From Apostichopus japonicus (taxonomy: Eukaryota > Echinodermata > Holothuroidea > Aspidochirotida > Stichopodidae), in the NCBI RefSeq assembly GCF_037975245.1, contig NC_092573.1:9520001-9584000 (forward strand): DNA of 64,000 bases, given 5' to 3'. Shown piece by piece: positions 11,167 through 22,042 of the stretch (position 1 is its first letter; every line of letters starts with the position of its first letter). Under the pieces are notes generated by a model, which had not been told where the DNA came from, did no database searches, and worked only from the letters and a program-made list of their open reading frames with translations. The translations under genes and the position numbers were made by a program.

Positions 11167-13990
11167 GTAAGTTCATTGTATTTTTCATAAATAATGCAAA
11201 ATCAGCCTACCGTACTATAGTATAGGCTTATAGCATTAACGTAAGGTGTACCACTAACGTTATAGGCCTAGCCTACCCTACCACGATATGCACGTTATCA
11301 CGTATTTTGAATGATGGACCCTGCGAAGTTCGGACACGTAAGAGGATCACGTAAGAGGGAATTTTCAAGCTTAATTAATTAAAAAGTACCTGTATGAAAC
11401 AAAGTTCACCCTTTTATAGATCAGCTTAGCAGACATTAATTGTGAAAGTTTCAACATTTTAGGAAAATGTATATAGGCTAGGGCTACTTTTTGTACAGGA
11501 AAACCAAAGAGATTGGGGCTTGTTATTTAATAATGTGTAGGCCAGGCATAGGCTACCTGTTTTTGGTTAAACCTTGCAAAGAAAATGTGGGTGATTATAT
11601 TACAGGTTAGGGTTTAGATATATTTCACACTATTTTTAATCCTTTTTTAACTGTTTGATTTGATTATTAGTACAGAAAATAAACAAAAAAGTTGGTTTTA
11701 GTGTTGTAGGTTAGGGTACTGTACATGTTGTTGGAAACAGGTGCACGCATTATTACATCGAGCCAACAACGTCCATTGTTGCTAAGTTCAGACAGCCGAC
11801 TTAAATGGCCGCCAAAAGTTAGGGCTCGATTTATTAATGTGCATATTTCTTTGTCAGTTTTATATTTTTTACCTTTCTGAAAATGGTTCGGACCCTTTAT
11901 TTGCAATCAGAACATTCATGTGTAGATGACTTGTTTGAGTTTGTTTATAACTTTTTTTGGGTATCGGTACAAGATTTGTCAAGAAATTGGTCCATGTCAG
12001 GCGTAGCTTAAAATGTTCCAGTGATATGTAACACTAATTTCCTATTGAATAATACAGTATAGAAGAAGCTAATTTCTTTGTTTTTTATTAAATGGTCCCA
12101 GCTCTTTTATTTTTAACCAGAACATTTGCAAATAAATTGAATGAGTTAGAACATAATTTTCTTGGTTCAAAGGTACAAATTTTCTCAAGACATATCTGCT
12201 TTGACATCAATATAATTGTTTCCAAACAGAAGCATCATCTAACTGAGTTTCCTGTAACTATTGTAACAGAGAGCATTTTACTGTTATCTCACCTTCCCCT
12301 TACCCTAGGAACATATTTACAATATCTTAGCTAGTAGCACAGACAGGAAGTTCTTACATCACACCTCTCAGAAACCTCCAACTTATTAGTTCCAGGAGAT
12401 CATCCACACTGTAACCTCTAGTGTAACTTTCTACAACCAAAACCCTACACCTGTTTGTGCACCTATTATTATGTAATCTTCAGCAGGATGTGTGGTCAGC
12501 TTCACAGCAGCTTAACCACTGCTTATGTAGACAGAGTAACATCCTGTCCCATCCCCTTGTATTCCATTGTAAATGAGTATATCAGATGCAACTTTCACCA
12601 TTTGTATTCAGTAGCATATATCCAGCCAAGGAAGATATCAATTTTCTAATTCTTGGCAGGAAAAGTTGAATTGTGGTCAGCTTAATCTCTGAAATCAAAC
12701 AATTCGTATTAAAGTAGAGTCTCAATCAAGTATCAAAGCAACTTCAGTAAATCTCAGTAATATCTGTCCCATATATATGTAATATATAGCCCATGGCACT
12801 GATTAAACTGCAATAATGAAACTTGTATTAACACCAAAGCAAATAGTCTTGATTGTAGAAAGGAAAGAGCCGAGTCTCTTGCTTTAGTGGAACTTTATTC
12901 AAACTTTTATCAAACAAATGAACTTGTATTAAACCTGTTTTATTCCCCCGGGGGTGGGAGGTATTTTCAGTGAGAAAAATCCTGTCACACTGGTATGGCA
13001 TGTGTCCCATTGTACTAAAACAAATTGAACAATTCTAGAAATTGCCTGCAAGAATCCCCTCTAGTTGACCTGTTTGATAGAGACTCAATGAAGTATGTGA
13101 GCTTGGATAATACTGAATTGGGTGCACTTAAAGATATATAGCCTAGTATGAGCCCATGCACACTTCTTCTGTGGTACTCCCTATTCAGAGTGAAGTGTCA
13201 ACTACCAAGTAGAATACAATTCCCTATAATCCCCCAATCAAACCTTACTGGGGTGGAGTATCATGAATAAATTAACTTCCTGTGTATAGACAGTAGATTG
13301 CATAAACTATGGTTGTGAAGTAGCTCATTGGGTACAAACAAGTGTCTGTGTTCAACAAAGGGAAATTGGTATCATTGGCCCCTTAGTGGGGGATATAGGG
13401 CCTAATTGTGAAATAATATATACAAGACAGCATGACTTCCGTTGATTGTCTGGAAATCAAATTAAAGCATTGGGCTGACTGCTCGTATGTAATATGGGTG
13501 GGTATAGGTGTTTTTGGAAGATTTAGGTAACATTTGAGAGGAAATTGAACTTTTGATTATTGCAAAATTTAAAAAAATCTGATTTAAAAAAAAAAATCAA
13601 CAACCCTGGTTCCAGGTTGCCCGCGATTCTCCCACTGGCAAGTTTTGAAATTAACCTGAAAAAGTCATCCAACTGTGTATATACCATAGTGTCCCCATGT
13701 TTACATGTACAAACAAAAATATATCGATCTGTCACTGAGTACATTTATGTGTCATAAAATTTACATTGCATACATATTAAACAGCACTACAAGTGCTGGA
13801 CTCATGGGTACAGGCTCATGAGTACGGGTATGGGTAATGGCCTATACTGTAAGTACGGGTCCAAGGAAAATGAAACTGTGAGTATGGGTACCAGTACCGA
13901 CTCATGAGTATGGGTACGGGTATGTATCAAATATGTTAGCCAATTTTTTTCAAACAGATGTTTAATACTTGTTTCCTTTCATTTGTACAG
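11167..13990. other. Transposon interior without recognised coding sequence
   Basis: A consensus donor TAATTAG|GTAAGTTC at 11167 may end a leader exon of the internal transcription unit. The rest, up to the acceptor at 13990, has only short open frames and no domain I recognise. Telomere-like or transposase motifs were not seen. A simple repeat of GAGTATGGGTACGGGTA type lies at 13795-13925. Confidence 0.4.
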
Positions 13991-14103
13991 AAGCACTAAG
14001 GAAATGCATCAAAAATGGGAAGAGGAGCGATTTCTTGTTTGAAATCGGTGAAGTTCTAAGAAATACCCCAAATATGCCAGGAGGCAGCAACTACATGAGA
14101 AAG
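13991..14103 (+). CDS. Internal exon of the transposon-borne gene
   Basis: Acceptor TTTCATTTGTACAG at 13990 and donor GAGAAAG|GTAATTG at 14103/14104, entering in phase 1 and leaving in phase 0. It encodes a charged segment EALRKCIKNGKRSDFLFEIG followed by EVLRNTPNMPGGSNYMRK. The frame joins cleanly to the exon at 14994. I do not recognise the protein: it could be a host gene piece captured by the element or an element-specific accessory protein. Its N-terminal part was not found. Confidence 0.5.
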
Positions 14104-14514
14104 GTAATTGTAATTGTTTATATTAATGAAATAAACAAGATCATGTCTCTAAAGCACTTAGTGTTTGTGTAGATGTGAGTGGAACAATATTGTGAAAAAC
14201 AAATGAATCGGCACAAACTTAATGCACTTGGTTCTGCATGGCAGAGCAGAAGAGTGATATCTGCAAAATGTTCTGAAAAATTATCATCAAATACCGTTTT
14301 TTTACCGGCCAAATCTGGAGTAACAACCATTCCCCACCCCCTCAGATTTGGACTTGGGGAGATAGCACCCTGAGGCAAAATGTTAGATGTGGGTGTGCTA
14401 AATTTATGTGACAGAACATGCTGTCAAAGGCATCATCGCAAAGCGATACGCCATATTGTCGTGGAATCAAGGTGCCCTTTTGGGGGATAGTATATGTATA
14501 TATATGTTTTAAAA

Positions 14515-14795
14515 TAGCCTATGCTATGGTGTGTTAGGCTATAAAATTCACCAGTTTATGTGTATTAAATGATGAGAATAAAAAAAGACATCGTTTGAAG
14601 ATTTCAAATATAAGTATAGGCTTTAAATTCGCCTATGCTACAGGGTGTCAGGCTATAAAATTAACCAGTTTGTGTATAAAACGATCCGAACAGAAATTGA
14701 CATCGTTTGAAGATTTACAAAAATATAGTTTTAGGCCTTAAATTCGCCTATGCTACAGTGTGTTAGGCTAAAAAAAAATCACCAGTTTATGTGTA
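14515..14795. repeat. About 115-bp tandem repeat in the intron
   Basis: The segment GCCTATGCTA..GTGTTAGGCT..ACCAGTTTATGTGTAT..GACATCGTTTGAAGATTT recurs at about 14517, 14633 and 14748, the last copy partial. It lies between the two internal exons of the transposon-borne gene. Confidence 0.8.
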
Positions 14796-14796
14796 T

Positions 14797-14852
14797 AAGT
14801 TCTCAGAAATGCCCTAATTAATATGCCAGGAGGCAGCAACTACATGAGAAAG
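14797..14852 (+). pseudogene. Partial duplicate of the exon at 13991-14103
   Basis: The 3' half of the upstream exon is repeated (AAGTTCTNAGAAAT..ATATGCCAGGAGGCAGCAAC..ATGAGAAAG), followed by a donor GTAACTGG. The downstream flank is also duplicated (TGTTNATNTTAA..AATAAACA). The duplicate lacks an acceptor and carries a one-base length change in its middle. Confidence 0.7.
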
Positions 14853-14993
14853 GTAACTGGAATTGTTCATGTTAAATAAACAGGATGATGTATGTGTTAA
14901 GCACATTCTTGTGTAGATGGAACCATCAGTAACTGCATGCATGTATAAGATTTTTAATAAAAATATATTACCATTGTTCTCCATATCTTATAG

Positions 14994-15095
14994 AAATCAC
15001 AAGTGGCACAAAAGAGGAACACACAGGTGTATGAATCTGAGGTTGAATCAGAAGAGGGACCAGCAACTCCAGCGATTGAACCCTCATCGTCCTAG
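14994..15095 (+). CDS. Terminal exon of the transposon-borne gene
   Basis: Acceptor ATATCTTATAG at 14993, phase 0, joining the donor at 14103. It encodes 33 residues, a basic start KSQVAQKRNT then an acidic, proline- and serine-rich end EVESEEGPATPAIEPSSS and TAG at 15093-15095. A poly-A signal follows 81 bases later. Such a low-complexity acidic tail is common in nuclear proteins, but function is unknown. Confidence 0.5.
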   Translation, partial: KSQVAQKRNTQVYESEVESEEGPATPAIEPSSS

Positions 15096-15176
15096 TATTG
15101 TGTTCTCAGATTTTGTTGTCTGTTTTTGTATTTGCTCTTCTAGTAATATTCTAGTGTTCTAGTATTTGTTGTCAGA

Positions 15177-15182
15177 AATAAA
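15177..15182 (+). promoter_or_regulatory. Poly-A signal (AATAAA)
   Basis: AATAAA 81 bases after the stop at 15095, in the sense orientation of the transposon-borne exons. A polypurine microsatellite and the right subterminal region follow. Confidence 0.55.
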
Positions 15183-15735
15183 CATGTTTACATTGAACAC
15201 AAATAATGTCTCCTATATTTGACTTATTATCTCGCTAATCGGGGTGGGAGTTCAGCGACAATCACCAAGTAGTTCCAGTAGCTCAAGCTACCAAGTAGCT
15301 CAAGCTCAAGTACCCGCCCCTTTGTGTTCGCAAGAGCGCCGGTTGTCACGTCACAGTGACCTAGCATCCCGCTGCCAGAATTTTCGGGTACCTACTGTCA
15401 GTTCCAAGCTGCGCATGGCCAGGGGAAGAGGTGAGACACATACGACCCAGATGTGAGCTAAAGGGGGGGGGGGGGCGGGGTTATGGGGATATCTAATAAC
15501 GTATTGTCGCTGTCATCCGATCATTTCCAAGACATTTTGATGACATTTGGAAATAATGTTATCATAACATTTGCTATAAACGTTAACATAATATTTTCCA
15601 AACGTTTCGTCTGATATTTTATTAACGTTATATTAAAATATCAAGTAAACGTTTTGATCAAATGTTAGGTAAACGTTATATGACAATATCAGGAAAATGT
15701 TTTGGTCAAATGTTATGAAAATGTCTTTAAAAGAC

Positions 15736-15905
15736 GTTATAATAACGTAAAATATTGAGTCTTAGAAATAGCGGGAAAACGTTTTAAAATATTTCATCTA
15801 AACATCATGAAAACGTTATAAAAACGTTGTGATGATATTGGAACAAAACATTTTAAAACGTTTTCCCGCTATTTCTAAGACTCAACATTTAACGTTATTA
15901 TAACG
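15736..15905. repeat. Large inverted repeat near the right transposon end
   Basis: The arms contain TTGAGTCTTAGAAATAGCGG (from 15755) and its complement CCGCTATTTCTAAGACTCAA (to 15884), extended on both sides by AACGTTTTAAAAT and CGTTATAATAACG-type sequence. Arms are about 55 bases with a loop of about 60. It can fold into a long hairpin. Confidence 0.88.
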
Positions 15906-15983
15906 TTATTCCAAAACATTTTCATACCGTTTGACCAAACGTTTTCCTGATATTTTTAAAACGTTATTGTGTTTGCTGGGACC

Positions 15984-16040
15984 ATCCCTTTGGAGACGGA
16001 CGTCCAAGTTACATGCAAACGACGCGCACATCAGCGGGAG
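15984..16040 (+). CDS. Exon fragment: 3' part of FN3-A (copy 1)
   Basis: With one copy of GACC and the insertion left out, this piece continues the FN3-A frame as DHPFGDGRPSYMQTTRTSAG, the expected last strand of an FN3 domain. It ends at a donor GGGAG|GTATAT (16040/16041). The two pieces total 312 bases (104 codons), phase 1 to phase 1 like the other exons. Confidence 0.85.
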
Positions 16041-16606
16041 GTATATTTTGATTATGCGCAATTATAAATAAATATCACTGATACTGACTACGTATTAATT
16101 GCATAGGTCAGTTCATTTACATAACTTATTATAAGGATGATTTAGACAGAATTTTATTATGTATATGTAATAGTAAAAGAAAAATGGGTGCTAGTTAAAA
16201 AATGAGTGCTAGTTAACTTCTCTATAGCCGTTCTGATCTTCAAGATATTCAGCTTCAAATTGTGTTCTTTATCTTGAAGCATATTTAAGGTTAAGTTACT
16301 ATTAAAATAATTAAGGGAGTTTCATTTAAATTTTGAGATGTCAAATGGAATTTGAAAATGCTACGAAATGTTGTTCGTTAAAACACGCTTTGTACAAACG
16401 GGTACATATATTCAATGTTGTAAGCGTTGGCTCAACTGCATTTACAGCTCATAGTGTTCTTTGCAATGCAATTAGTAGCGGTAACTATAACAGTCAAGGA
16501 GATCACACGGAACAAACTTTACTTACGTTAATGTTCATTCTGCACTAAATAGTATTTAAGCCATTAAAAAGAGTAAAAGAAATTTGCTAGATTTATTGTA
16601 TCGCAG

Positions 16607-16857
16607 GATCATCAAAGACGTCAACTAGAGTGACGTCCTCGGGGAACAACCAAGTCGACTTAGGTACCGGTCCAGTAACTGGTTACAAAATCATGTACCA
16701 AGCTCACAATACGTTGCACATTGTGAAACGAGTGCCATATCTGTTCAGTTAACTCTCAACTTAAACGAATACAATCAGAGGCTTAAATACGGAAGTGGTC
16801 AATATACAGTAATGAACGATGTACAGACGTTTAAAACTTATTGTGGAGGGAATAATA
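16607..16857 (+). pseudogene. FN3-B exon (copy 1), frameshifted and without donor
   Basis: The acceptor is TTTATTGTATCGCAG at 16606. The first frame reads DLGTGPVTGYKIMYQ and then meets TAA near 16750. A different frame continues the FN3 domain as SVQLTLNLNEYNQRLKYGSG and onward to FKTYCG. A small indel near 16735-16745 therefore shifts the frame. At the expected 3' end the sequence is GGAG|GGAATA where the family has a GT donor (compare AGAG|GTAAAG at 36914). The homologous intact exon is 36618-36914, sharing PVTGYKI and LKYG. Confidence 0.72.
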
Positions 16858-17162
16858 TTAACAGCTTCAATAATAAATGATTTTCCAATATCAACCACTC
16901 CATATAGGTGTGACACTATTCACACACTCTGATAAATTTGTTTTATGTTTTTCTTCAAAACAAAACGTTGCATTCAACTTTGAATCTCACAATTTGGATT
17001 CATCTCATTACAAACCACATTGCTGTTATTTGGTACATTGTTAAAACTTGACCTTCCTTAGGAAAAGTTGGTTTAGTGTTCAATACAAGCATGCCAGGAT
17101 AAAGACTATGCGGGGGCCATAGGCCATCACATTTTGGGATATATTGTAGTCTGACTCACAAA

Positions 17163-17332
17163 CAGGCCCGTAGTCAGACTTCTCCAAACCACCCCTGCAT
17201 GCAGACGACTGCCCCCCCCCTCCCATTCGAACTACCATCATAGGTAAAACAAAAGCTGCACGTATTGCTCTCTCCTTTGGAAAACCCCCTCCCCCACCCC
17301 CTTCTCTCCCAAAGTCCCTGCTGTGGGCCTGT
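17163..17332. mobile_element. Short hAT-like MITE
   Basis: Terminal repeats CAGGCCCGTAG and CTGTGGGCCTG, with imperfect flanks CTCACAAA and TTCACAAG that may be a degraded 8-bp target duplication. The interior is C-rich. It lies in the intron before FN3-C of copy 1. Confidence 0.5.
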
Positions 17333-17449
17333 TCACAAGACTAAAACTGATCAAAAAATTAAACAAATTTGTCACCGCAGAAAATTGCATTGATTAACAT
17401 AAGCTTAAAACGTTAAATGTAATACTGTGTCTATATTGTACTTTCTTAG

Positions 17450-17779
17450 ATTTGGTTATCACTGACCTCGAATATACATCATCATCAAGACGTGCGGGTT
17501 ATGCAAGTACTACCGTGATGTGGTCGGTGGAGGGAGTCACGGACTCGCACAGGGTTCTAAGTCAAAGTCTCTCTCTCCGACTGTTGAATGTCCTTGAATG
17601 CGACGGAGTGCCAACGACAGAGGATACTACACCAAGGGTAATTGATGTGGAGGATGGTGAAGCAAGGACAAGAACAATTCCTCGATTGACGGCAAACTCT
17701 CTGTACAGCCTAATGTTGAGCCTGAACACACAAACGGGGACGTATGAAAGGTCCAAGACGATACGAACAACTACAACGA
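17450..17779 (+). CDS. Exon: FN3-C (copy 1)
   Basis: Acceptor CTTTCTTAG at 17449 and donor ACGA|GTAAGTG at 17779/17780; 330 bases, phase 1 at both ends and fully open. It starts DLVITDLEY, has the core tryptophan in TTVMWSVEG, and ends LTANSLYSLMLSLNTQTGTY then SKTIRT. It is collinear with exon 37978-38289, which ends [10 protein letters not shown] then HKTIRT. Two cysteine-free beta-sheets are predicted as in other FN3 modules; no binding motif (for example RGD) is present. Confidence 0.8.
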
Positions 17780-18735
17780 GTAAGTGTATTCGATATAGTT
17801 CAGTGGCATGTGCAAGCAAAGGGCATGCATGGCCCCCATCCCTGATTGTCAGTCGAGGGTAATTGGTCAGTCGGGGGGGGGGGGGATATTTGCATTCAGT
17901 CGGGGAAGGAAACCTTTTGTTAAGGTTATTATATCAAGCTAATTTATAGTTTAAATATGCCTCAGAATGCACAAGTTGACGTCTTAACTTAACAATTTTC
18001 TTTCTAGGCAAGGTCACCCACTTACATAGTTCTAAAATTGTTTCGACTTTGGCTAAAAATTATCATGAAGCAAAAGATATTAATGATACAAACTAAGAAT
18101 GAATGTTCAAGCCTGTTATAACCTCCCTCATGGGCAAGCTGGGCATTCATGCCAGCTGATCCCAACGGCGTAGTTGGGGCCTTGAGATGCATTTGGCGCC
18201 TCGGAATGAACTGCCATCTTTCGACGTAATCGATACCCTTCGATATCTCTACCTAGTGCTGACCTGCCGGGGCGTTAGACCTAGCGGACACAAGTTCCGA
18301 GCCGGTGAACCGGTAGGCCAATACGCCCCTGCCCTCCCTAATACTGAAACTACAAGGGTCTGAGAATATAATGATATCACCAAAAGAAATTCTGTAATCG
18401 TGATAACCGACGGTTTCTGCAAAAGATGTTGCACTTTTAAGCAAGTATGTTAATTGCTAACTTAACTACAAAACAAGCCAAAATTGGGTAAAACAGCTAG
18501 CCCAAAACGTAAACAAATCTCCTATATGTTTTAAAACCCTAATATATGCCCTGCACAATTAGCATATTACCGTTGTATTCAAATGGTTAGCCGCTTACCG
18601 AAAGGAAGGCACATACAATTTAACGATTGTATCACAAAGATCGTTTCTTGCATAATTCAGTGAATTAATAATATGTTGACGAGTATGTTCCCAAATTTAT
18701 CAGTGTAATGTTAGTTTTCTCGTGTTGTTTTCAAG

Positions 18736-19064
18736 GATCAACTGGTAAACCAACGAATCTCCGGTTGAACATAAGGGACGATGGCAATTTGGTTTTCCAC
18801 TGGAATAAACCTGAGTGTTCTCAACGTAATGGCCCTATTACCAGTTATTATTATACGGTAGCCAAATTCAAACCAAACAGAGTAAAGAAACCGCCTCTTG
18901 TTATCGCTGAGCACACTGAGGCCCTCAAAATAAAGCTCGAAAGAAGTGACACGAGGATAATGCATAATGTACAATATCTATTTACGGTCAGAGCAACGAC
19001 TGGCCTAGGCAGCGGTGATTTGGATTCCCCAGCAGCTGATCATCAATTTATTTTTGAGTCTTAG
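18736..19064 (+). CDS. Terminal exon: FN3-D (copy 1)
   Basis: The acceptor is GTTTTCAAG at 18735, entering in phase 1. FN3 hallmarks are LVFHWNKPECSQRNGPITSY and NVQYLFTVRATTGLGSG. The frame ends in HQFIFES and TAG at 19062-19064, at the domain boundary, as the paralogous terminal exon 39556-39854 does. The domain carries the W..P.C..RNGPI pattern also found in copy 2 ([13 protein letters not shown]). No membrane segment follows. Confidence 0.8.
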
Positions 19065-19293
19065 TAGCATGAACCATGGAGCAACTACTCTAGTCCCTGC
19101 ATGTAATATGTTAACCGACTAAAAGACATGTTTCTTCATCTCTCCTGTTACTGACGGTTGCATATTTTTAAAGACGATAATCATGTAGGTATAGACTATT
19201 CTTTGTTTTGTTTTGTTTGTTACAGGAAAACATACGGTACCTTCTTGTAATGAAACTATTAACTAAATGCTGATTTTTGTTTTGGACAAATGG

Positions 19294-19299
19294 AATAAA
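19294..19299 (+). promoter_or_regulatory. Poly-A signal (AATAAA) of FN3 gene copy 1
   Basis: AATAAA lies 230 bases after the TAG at 19064, followed by a T/G-rich stretch (GTTTTTGCG). It supports FN3-D being the last exon. Confidence 0.6.
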
Positions 19300-21729
19300 G
19301 TTTTTGCGCATAAAAATTAAAAGCAAAAATGGTCTATGAGTTTGGATTTTAAGTTGTCTACACTTGGCAAAAAAAAATGTCAAAGGATCTATGGAGTCGC
19401 TCTCAGAGGGCGATTTGGAACTATTGGAACGGAATGCACAACCCTCCTTCAGCTTTCGAGTGTCTCCCTAGTGATTTACGAGACACCGTTATTAAGGCTA
19501 GCGCTCAGGCAGAAGACATAGAGATGTACCCAGCGTAGCGTACTTTACTTTCTTGCTGTTAAACACTAAGGAAACACACTAGTGTTATTTAACAAAAGTT
19601 GTGGGATTTGCAGGCAAAAGAAGCAAACGAAACGAAACACAACAAGAATAGTTAAGTATACTGTAACACGCATCACATTACTACACTGAATTGAACATAA
19701 TATGAGCAATCGTCGATCACTGTTAATCGAAATTAATTGAAATGTGTTTTCTCGTGATGTATTCTAGAGAACATTTGCGTTAAAAATGGTTGATACTTTT
19801 GTTGGCAAAATGGTTGAGAAAAGGTGGGAAAATAAAATAATTTTAATTTTAACACTTTTTTAACATATTTTCGTGTCGCCACTCGGATTAGTACTTTAAC
19901 CTTTCAATCGAATGTATTACGATGGAGAGTTGTAATCTATACAATTAAGAAATTAGCTAATGCACATGAGAGAAGAATCGCGAAGAAGAAATTACTTACA
20001 GGAAGCATGAGTATGGTAAGTGGTTCAAACTTCATTCAACAATCAATTGGGGCTAATTGGTAACAGCGGGAAACGTCACAAATTTACGGATCACTAAATT
20101 GAAAATCCATCACCACACATTATCTATACAATTAGAATGGTCGTTCATTGAAGGGAAATATGCGTTTGCCAAACACCTTACTTTTCTTTACAACTTATAC
20201 CTAAATAGACATAACTTTTTATATCATCGCGGTTGAATTACTTCTAAACATTTAATGTCCTTTTGTATAGTTATGTTTTGTTTGTCTGAGCTGTTCAGTA
20301 AAGTGTGATACTTCTGAAGTGTTTATCTAACTATAATAGCAATCACTTAAAACTGAATCTCTTTCTGTTGAATTTTCTTCCTGTTTGAAATAGACGGATT
20401 ATGCTTCATAAAGATAACAGGAAGCATTTTCAGCACAATTTCAAAGATGATCCCACGTAAATTTAACTCTTCTGTTGTTTCAGTCATATCAGGAAAGATC
20501 AAATTAAACACGGACTTGACATTGAAATTATAGGTTTAGGTCAGAGGAAAATATTCTTTTGACAGATGAGAAGATGAAAAAAATCTAAGCATCCTGGTGA
20601 AATTTTCAAGCAATCCCTGCATACCGTTTTCGAGGGCAGGCATTTGAAATTGACACGTTTTGCACCCAAAGTCAACTTGAAGCAAACAGTTGTAATGTCA
20701 AACACGCTAAATTTCTTTGTTTTTTTATTAATATTTACATCCAATATCCTACTTCAAAATTGGAATACATCTCAATAAGTACACACTTCAGTCATTGACA
20801 TATTGTTAACCTTCACTGACCCTTTGTGTAAAGTTGGAACTCAAAGGTCAAAACAATACAGTGAAAAATAAAGAAAAATCCAACTTTGTGCTGTCAATAT
20901 GACATTACACCTGTTTACTACAAGTGTACTTGTCGTGCTACCTGTGATAATTTCAACTATCACTATAACGCTGTGCTTGGTCGACAATCAAGAACTTCCC
21001 CAATACCCATGGAAACATAATGTAAAGAAACATAAACGTAAAGGTAGCAATGAATAAAATACCAGTCAGCATATCAAACGTGTATCTACAAAGAGTGTTC
21101 GGGTCCATTATATGTTGGCTATTACCTGTGCCAACTGAAATTCCAGTACTGGTGCTTTTCATTGCTCATTAGAGTATAAGCCCATTGACTTGCAGTGATG
21201 CAAGTAATGTGATTGTATTCAGAACTCAGTGCTATCTAGGTTTGATCAATGACTTGCATCACAGCAGGTCGACTGTATACTTTGAAAAGTTAAAAACATC
21301 CCCGGTCAATGTTTCTATGTCGAACGAATTATTTGTACTAAAGTTCCGGCATACTCTGGGGCATCTACGTGATAGTTTAATTGCTTTAGTTTAGCCAACA
21401 ATAACTGATGACTTTCAAATGAATTAAGTCCACCTACAATGTGTCAACTGAACTTTAGCCAACGCACCAAGGAGAGGAAATAACATTCACATATAAATGA
21501 TGGCGCTAGTTTAATATACTACCCATTTTTTCAACGAAAATACTATAATTTCTCTCAAAAGCATCCGTACATCCAAAAACAGTAGAATAGCGCCTAATCA
21601 GGCCATTTATTCAATATACTGTAGCTGCATACATGCCAGTCGCAAAGTGTGTTTCGATCCTCTAACCATAGGCAACGATTCACGACCTATAGGACGATTC
21701 TGGTCGATTTGACCAACCCTCTTCGCATC
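19300..21729. other. Intergenic, no gene recognised
   Basis: AT-rich sequence without a recognisable domain. The only open frame with character is on the minus strand at 20953-21162: a 69-residue frame with a hydrophobic stretch (LTGILFIATFTFMFLYIMF). It has no clear homology or flanking splice sites. Confidence 0.5.
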
Positions 21730-22042
21730 CCCCGGGTTCCTTTTTGACATCAAAGGAGATTTGGATACGGGATCCTAGGCCTCAAATAGTACCATACCAC
21801 CCACAACCGGAGCGTATAAATTCCAGTGTACCTCGATCCCTAGCACGATTTAAACCACCCATAGAGCAAGAGTCTTTCACCTGCTCCCTTATAGCACCGG
21901 CCACCACGTCAGCTGGTAAAAAGTATGCTTGGATTAATACATATATACTTTGGAGAGGAGTGCATAAACTAAATTCAGATGGACTCGATCCCAGAACACC
22001 AGGTTACCAGTCCACGGCTCTACCCACTGAACCATCTGACTA
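21730..22042 (-). repeat. tRNA-like SINE (possible)
   Basis: Read on the minus strand from 22042, TCAGATGGTTCAGTGGGTAG has an A box and GGGATCGAGTCC near 21983 a B box. TCAGATG and CATCTGA could pair as an acceptor stem. The anticodon stem does not pair well and sequence continues well past the tRNA, so a SINE head is more likely than a tRNA gene. The 3' limit is a guess. Confidence 0.45.

Larger units (their letters stand above)
8545..15979. mobile_element. 7.4-kb DNA transposon inserted in the FN3-A exon
   Basis: The left end CCAGCAAACACATAAC at 8545 and the inverted right end GTTATTGTGTTTGCTGG finishing at 15979 form terminal inverted repeats. GACC occurs on both sides (8541-8544 and 15980-15983). 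Removing the element and one GACC restores an open FN3 exon. Inside are a tandem array with AACGTTTT-type motifs (8575-9910), a hairpin cluster (9932-10200), an internal transcribed-looking unit with two coding exons (13991-15095), and a right subterminal region rich in AACGTT with a large inverted repeat (15736-15905). No transposase catalytic domain is recognised, so it looks non-autonomous. A 4-bp duplication is known for several superfamilies (for example Sola and Chapaev); I do not assign one. Confidence 0.85.
7605..19064 (+). pseudogene. FN3 gene copy 1: five-cysteine domain plus FN3 A-B-C-D, disrupted
   Basis: Exons in order: five-cysteine domain 7605-7889; FN3-A 8290-8544 plus 15984-16040, split by a transposon; FN3-B 16607 to about 16857; FN3-C 17450-17779; FN3-D 18736-19064, ending in TAG. 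All splice junctions are phase 1. A poly-A signal lies at 19294-19299. FN3 domains are extracellular beta-sandwich modules, and with the paralogue at 31887 as guide the product would be secreted. No first (signal peptide) exon is visible upstream; it may lie before the window. FN3-A holds a 7.4-kb insertion and FN3-B has a frameshift and a lost donor, so the full-length product cannot be made. FN3-C and FN3-D are open and a Cys-C-D product would stay in frame, so residual function is possible. The ligand is unknown. Confidence 0.75.
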
